Assembly (NCBI GenBank): GCA_947502925.1 | Contig: CANNBS010000001.1 | Location: forward strand, 372,001-436,000 | Origin: an uncultured Marinicella sp. | GTDB taxonomy: Bacteria > Pseudomonadota > Gammaproteobacteria > Xanthomonadales > Marinicellaceae | Reading direction: 5' to 3' | DNA: 64,000 nucleotides | Shown here: positions 63,378-64,000 of the stretch, in pieces | How positions within the stretch are numbered: the first letter of the stretch is position 1 | How the letters are laid out: every line of letters starts with the position of its first letter | Notes under the pieces: model-generated | What the model was told of the DNA's origin: nothing | The model's database searches: none | Seen by the model: only the letters and a program-made list of their open reading frames with translations | Position numbers and translations under genes: made by a program

Positions 63378-64000
63378 CTATTTTTTTGGATAAAGTCTTA
63401 TCTTATTTACTGAATTAGCAATAAAATCTTCTTGGAAATTCATCTCTATTAATTCAAAGCCAAAAAAATCTTTATCATAAATATAACTTTCTGTTTTTCC
63501 TATAATGGAAGCTGATGAATCATACAAGACACATTCCACATAAAAAGAGTCATTTATTGTTGTACCACTATCAGAATGAAGCTCACAAAATAAAGTGAAC
63601 CGGTTCTCATCACTAGTAATTTTAATTGAAATATTTTCAAAACAAACACCTAATCTTTCTTCAAAAGCTTCAAGCCTTTCAATTTTATTCAGAAGACTCT
63701 TTTCTAATTGTTTAGGTGTTAGTTGTATTTCTATTTCTGTTTTTTCTTTATCAATTATTGACCAATAATCACCATTGTTTTGAAAACAAAGTGTTAATTT
63801 TATTCCATCATTTGGTAGTTCAATTGAAATATATAGCAAATCATTTTTTGAAATATATTCAAGTTTAGATTTATAAAAGACTATCCCCGCTTTTTTAAAG
63901 GAGTTAGGCTTTAAGTTGTCTTCTTCTGATAAATAGCCTGAAAGCCATGAGTCCTGTTCCAACTGCTCTCTTTTTTTAGTAACGTAAACAGCATTTAAAA
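63378..64000 (-). CDS. Unknown partner protein of the GHKL ATPase, 5' end outside the window
   Basis: The frame is open to the window edge (…LNAVYVTKKREQLEQDSW), so the start is to the right of 64000; at least 207 residues. The N-terminal part is mixed. A charged helix lies in the middle (QLEKSLLNKIERLEAFEERLG). The C-terminus is beta-rich with FYVECVLYDSSASIIGKTES then FFGFELIEMNF and ends KIRLYPKK, like an Ig/FN3-type sandwich seen at the end of several accessory proteins. I recognise no named family. It ends TAG six bases before the ATPase ATG, so the two are probably one operon, and it shares the low G+C. Confidence 0.7.
   Translation of the reverse strand, partial: LNAVYVTKKREQLEQDSWLSGYLSEEDNLKPNSFKKAGIVFYKSKLEYISKNDLLYISIELPNDGIKLTLCFQNNGDYWSIIDKEKTEIEIQLTPKQLEKSLLNKIERLEAFEERLGVCFENISIKITSDENRFTLFCELHSDSGTTINDSFYVECVLYDSSASIIGKTESYIYDKDFFGFELIEMNFQEDFIANSVNKIRLYPKK

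Overview
The window looks like chromosomal DNA of a free-living, mid-G+C gammaproteobacterium. The evidence is a bioB-bioF/bioH-bioC biotin pathway, a PilT-PilU pair, a homodimeric-type AceE with single-lipoyl AceF and a lipoyl-bearing Lpd, MaeB, Ppc, PriA and FolE2. Three predicted secreted proteins end in a short acidic-aromatic tail of the ...F(E/D) type. Such tails are frequent in Marinicella and relatives, so a Marinicella-like organism is my best guess (inference, not proven). I saw no tRNA, rRNA, CRISPR array, complete IS element or prophage.

Layout. 0-1.25 kb: end of a PepSY-type membrane protein cut by the window. 1.28-1.87 kb: AT-rich HTH regulator plus small membrane protein with a repeat-containing promoter. 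2.07-6.4 kb: biotin genes bioB, bioF, bioH, bioC, with msrA inserted on the opposite strand. 6.4-10.3 kb: small conserved proteins, an FkbM methyltransferase, a VOC protein, a DUF900 hydrolase and a secreted protein. 10.3-22.5 kb (minus strand): a long central-carbon block read as gap, pgk, fba, maeB, aceE, aceF, an unknown membrane protein, lpd. It has no pyruvate kinase gene; together with ppc at 41.4-43.9 kb it would allow carbon to go PEP, oxaloacetate, malate, pyruvate, acetyl-CoA. 22.8-24.9 kb: Na+/alanine symporter and a DUF192 lipoprotein. 25.0-27.2 kb: pilT-pilU, followed by two copies of a 125-bp structured repeat. 27.6-28.85 kb: CDF-like transporter and a PaiB-like protein. 28.85-36.7 kb (minus strand): amidotransferase, GspE/PilB-type ATPase, FecCD-type ABC transporter, an unknown membrane-anchored protein, a phospholipase D lipoprotein and a phosphopantetheinyl transferase. 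36.7-43.9 kb (plus strand): MidA-like methyltransferase, folE2, a cluster of four consensus DnaA boxes, priA, ppc. 43.9-49.1 kb: a chain of small hairpins, a small hydrophobic protein, a broken S9 peptidase remnant, and two large secreted repeat proteins. 49.3-61.2 kb: intact S9 peptidase, DUF2207 membrane protein, VOC protein, methyltransferase, P450, RND efflux pair and an ADP-ribosylglycohydrolase-fold protein. 61.3 kb to the end: a very AT-rich two-gene block, a partial gene of unknown function followed by a sacsin-like GHKL ATPase with a C-terminal nuclease-like DUF3883-type domain. It runs off the right edge and is the best candidate here for an accessory or defence system.

Start codons were moved from the longest open frame where a Shine-Dalgarno sequence, an ATG in place of TTG/GTG, or family length supported it; this is noted per gene. 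All family assignments rest on reading motifs by eye, without any search.
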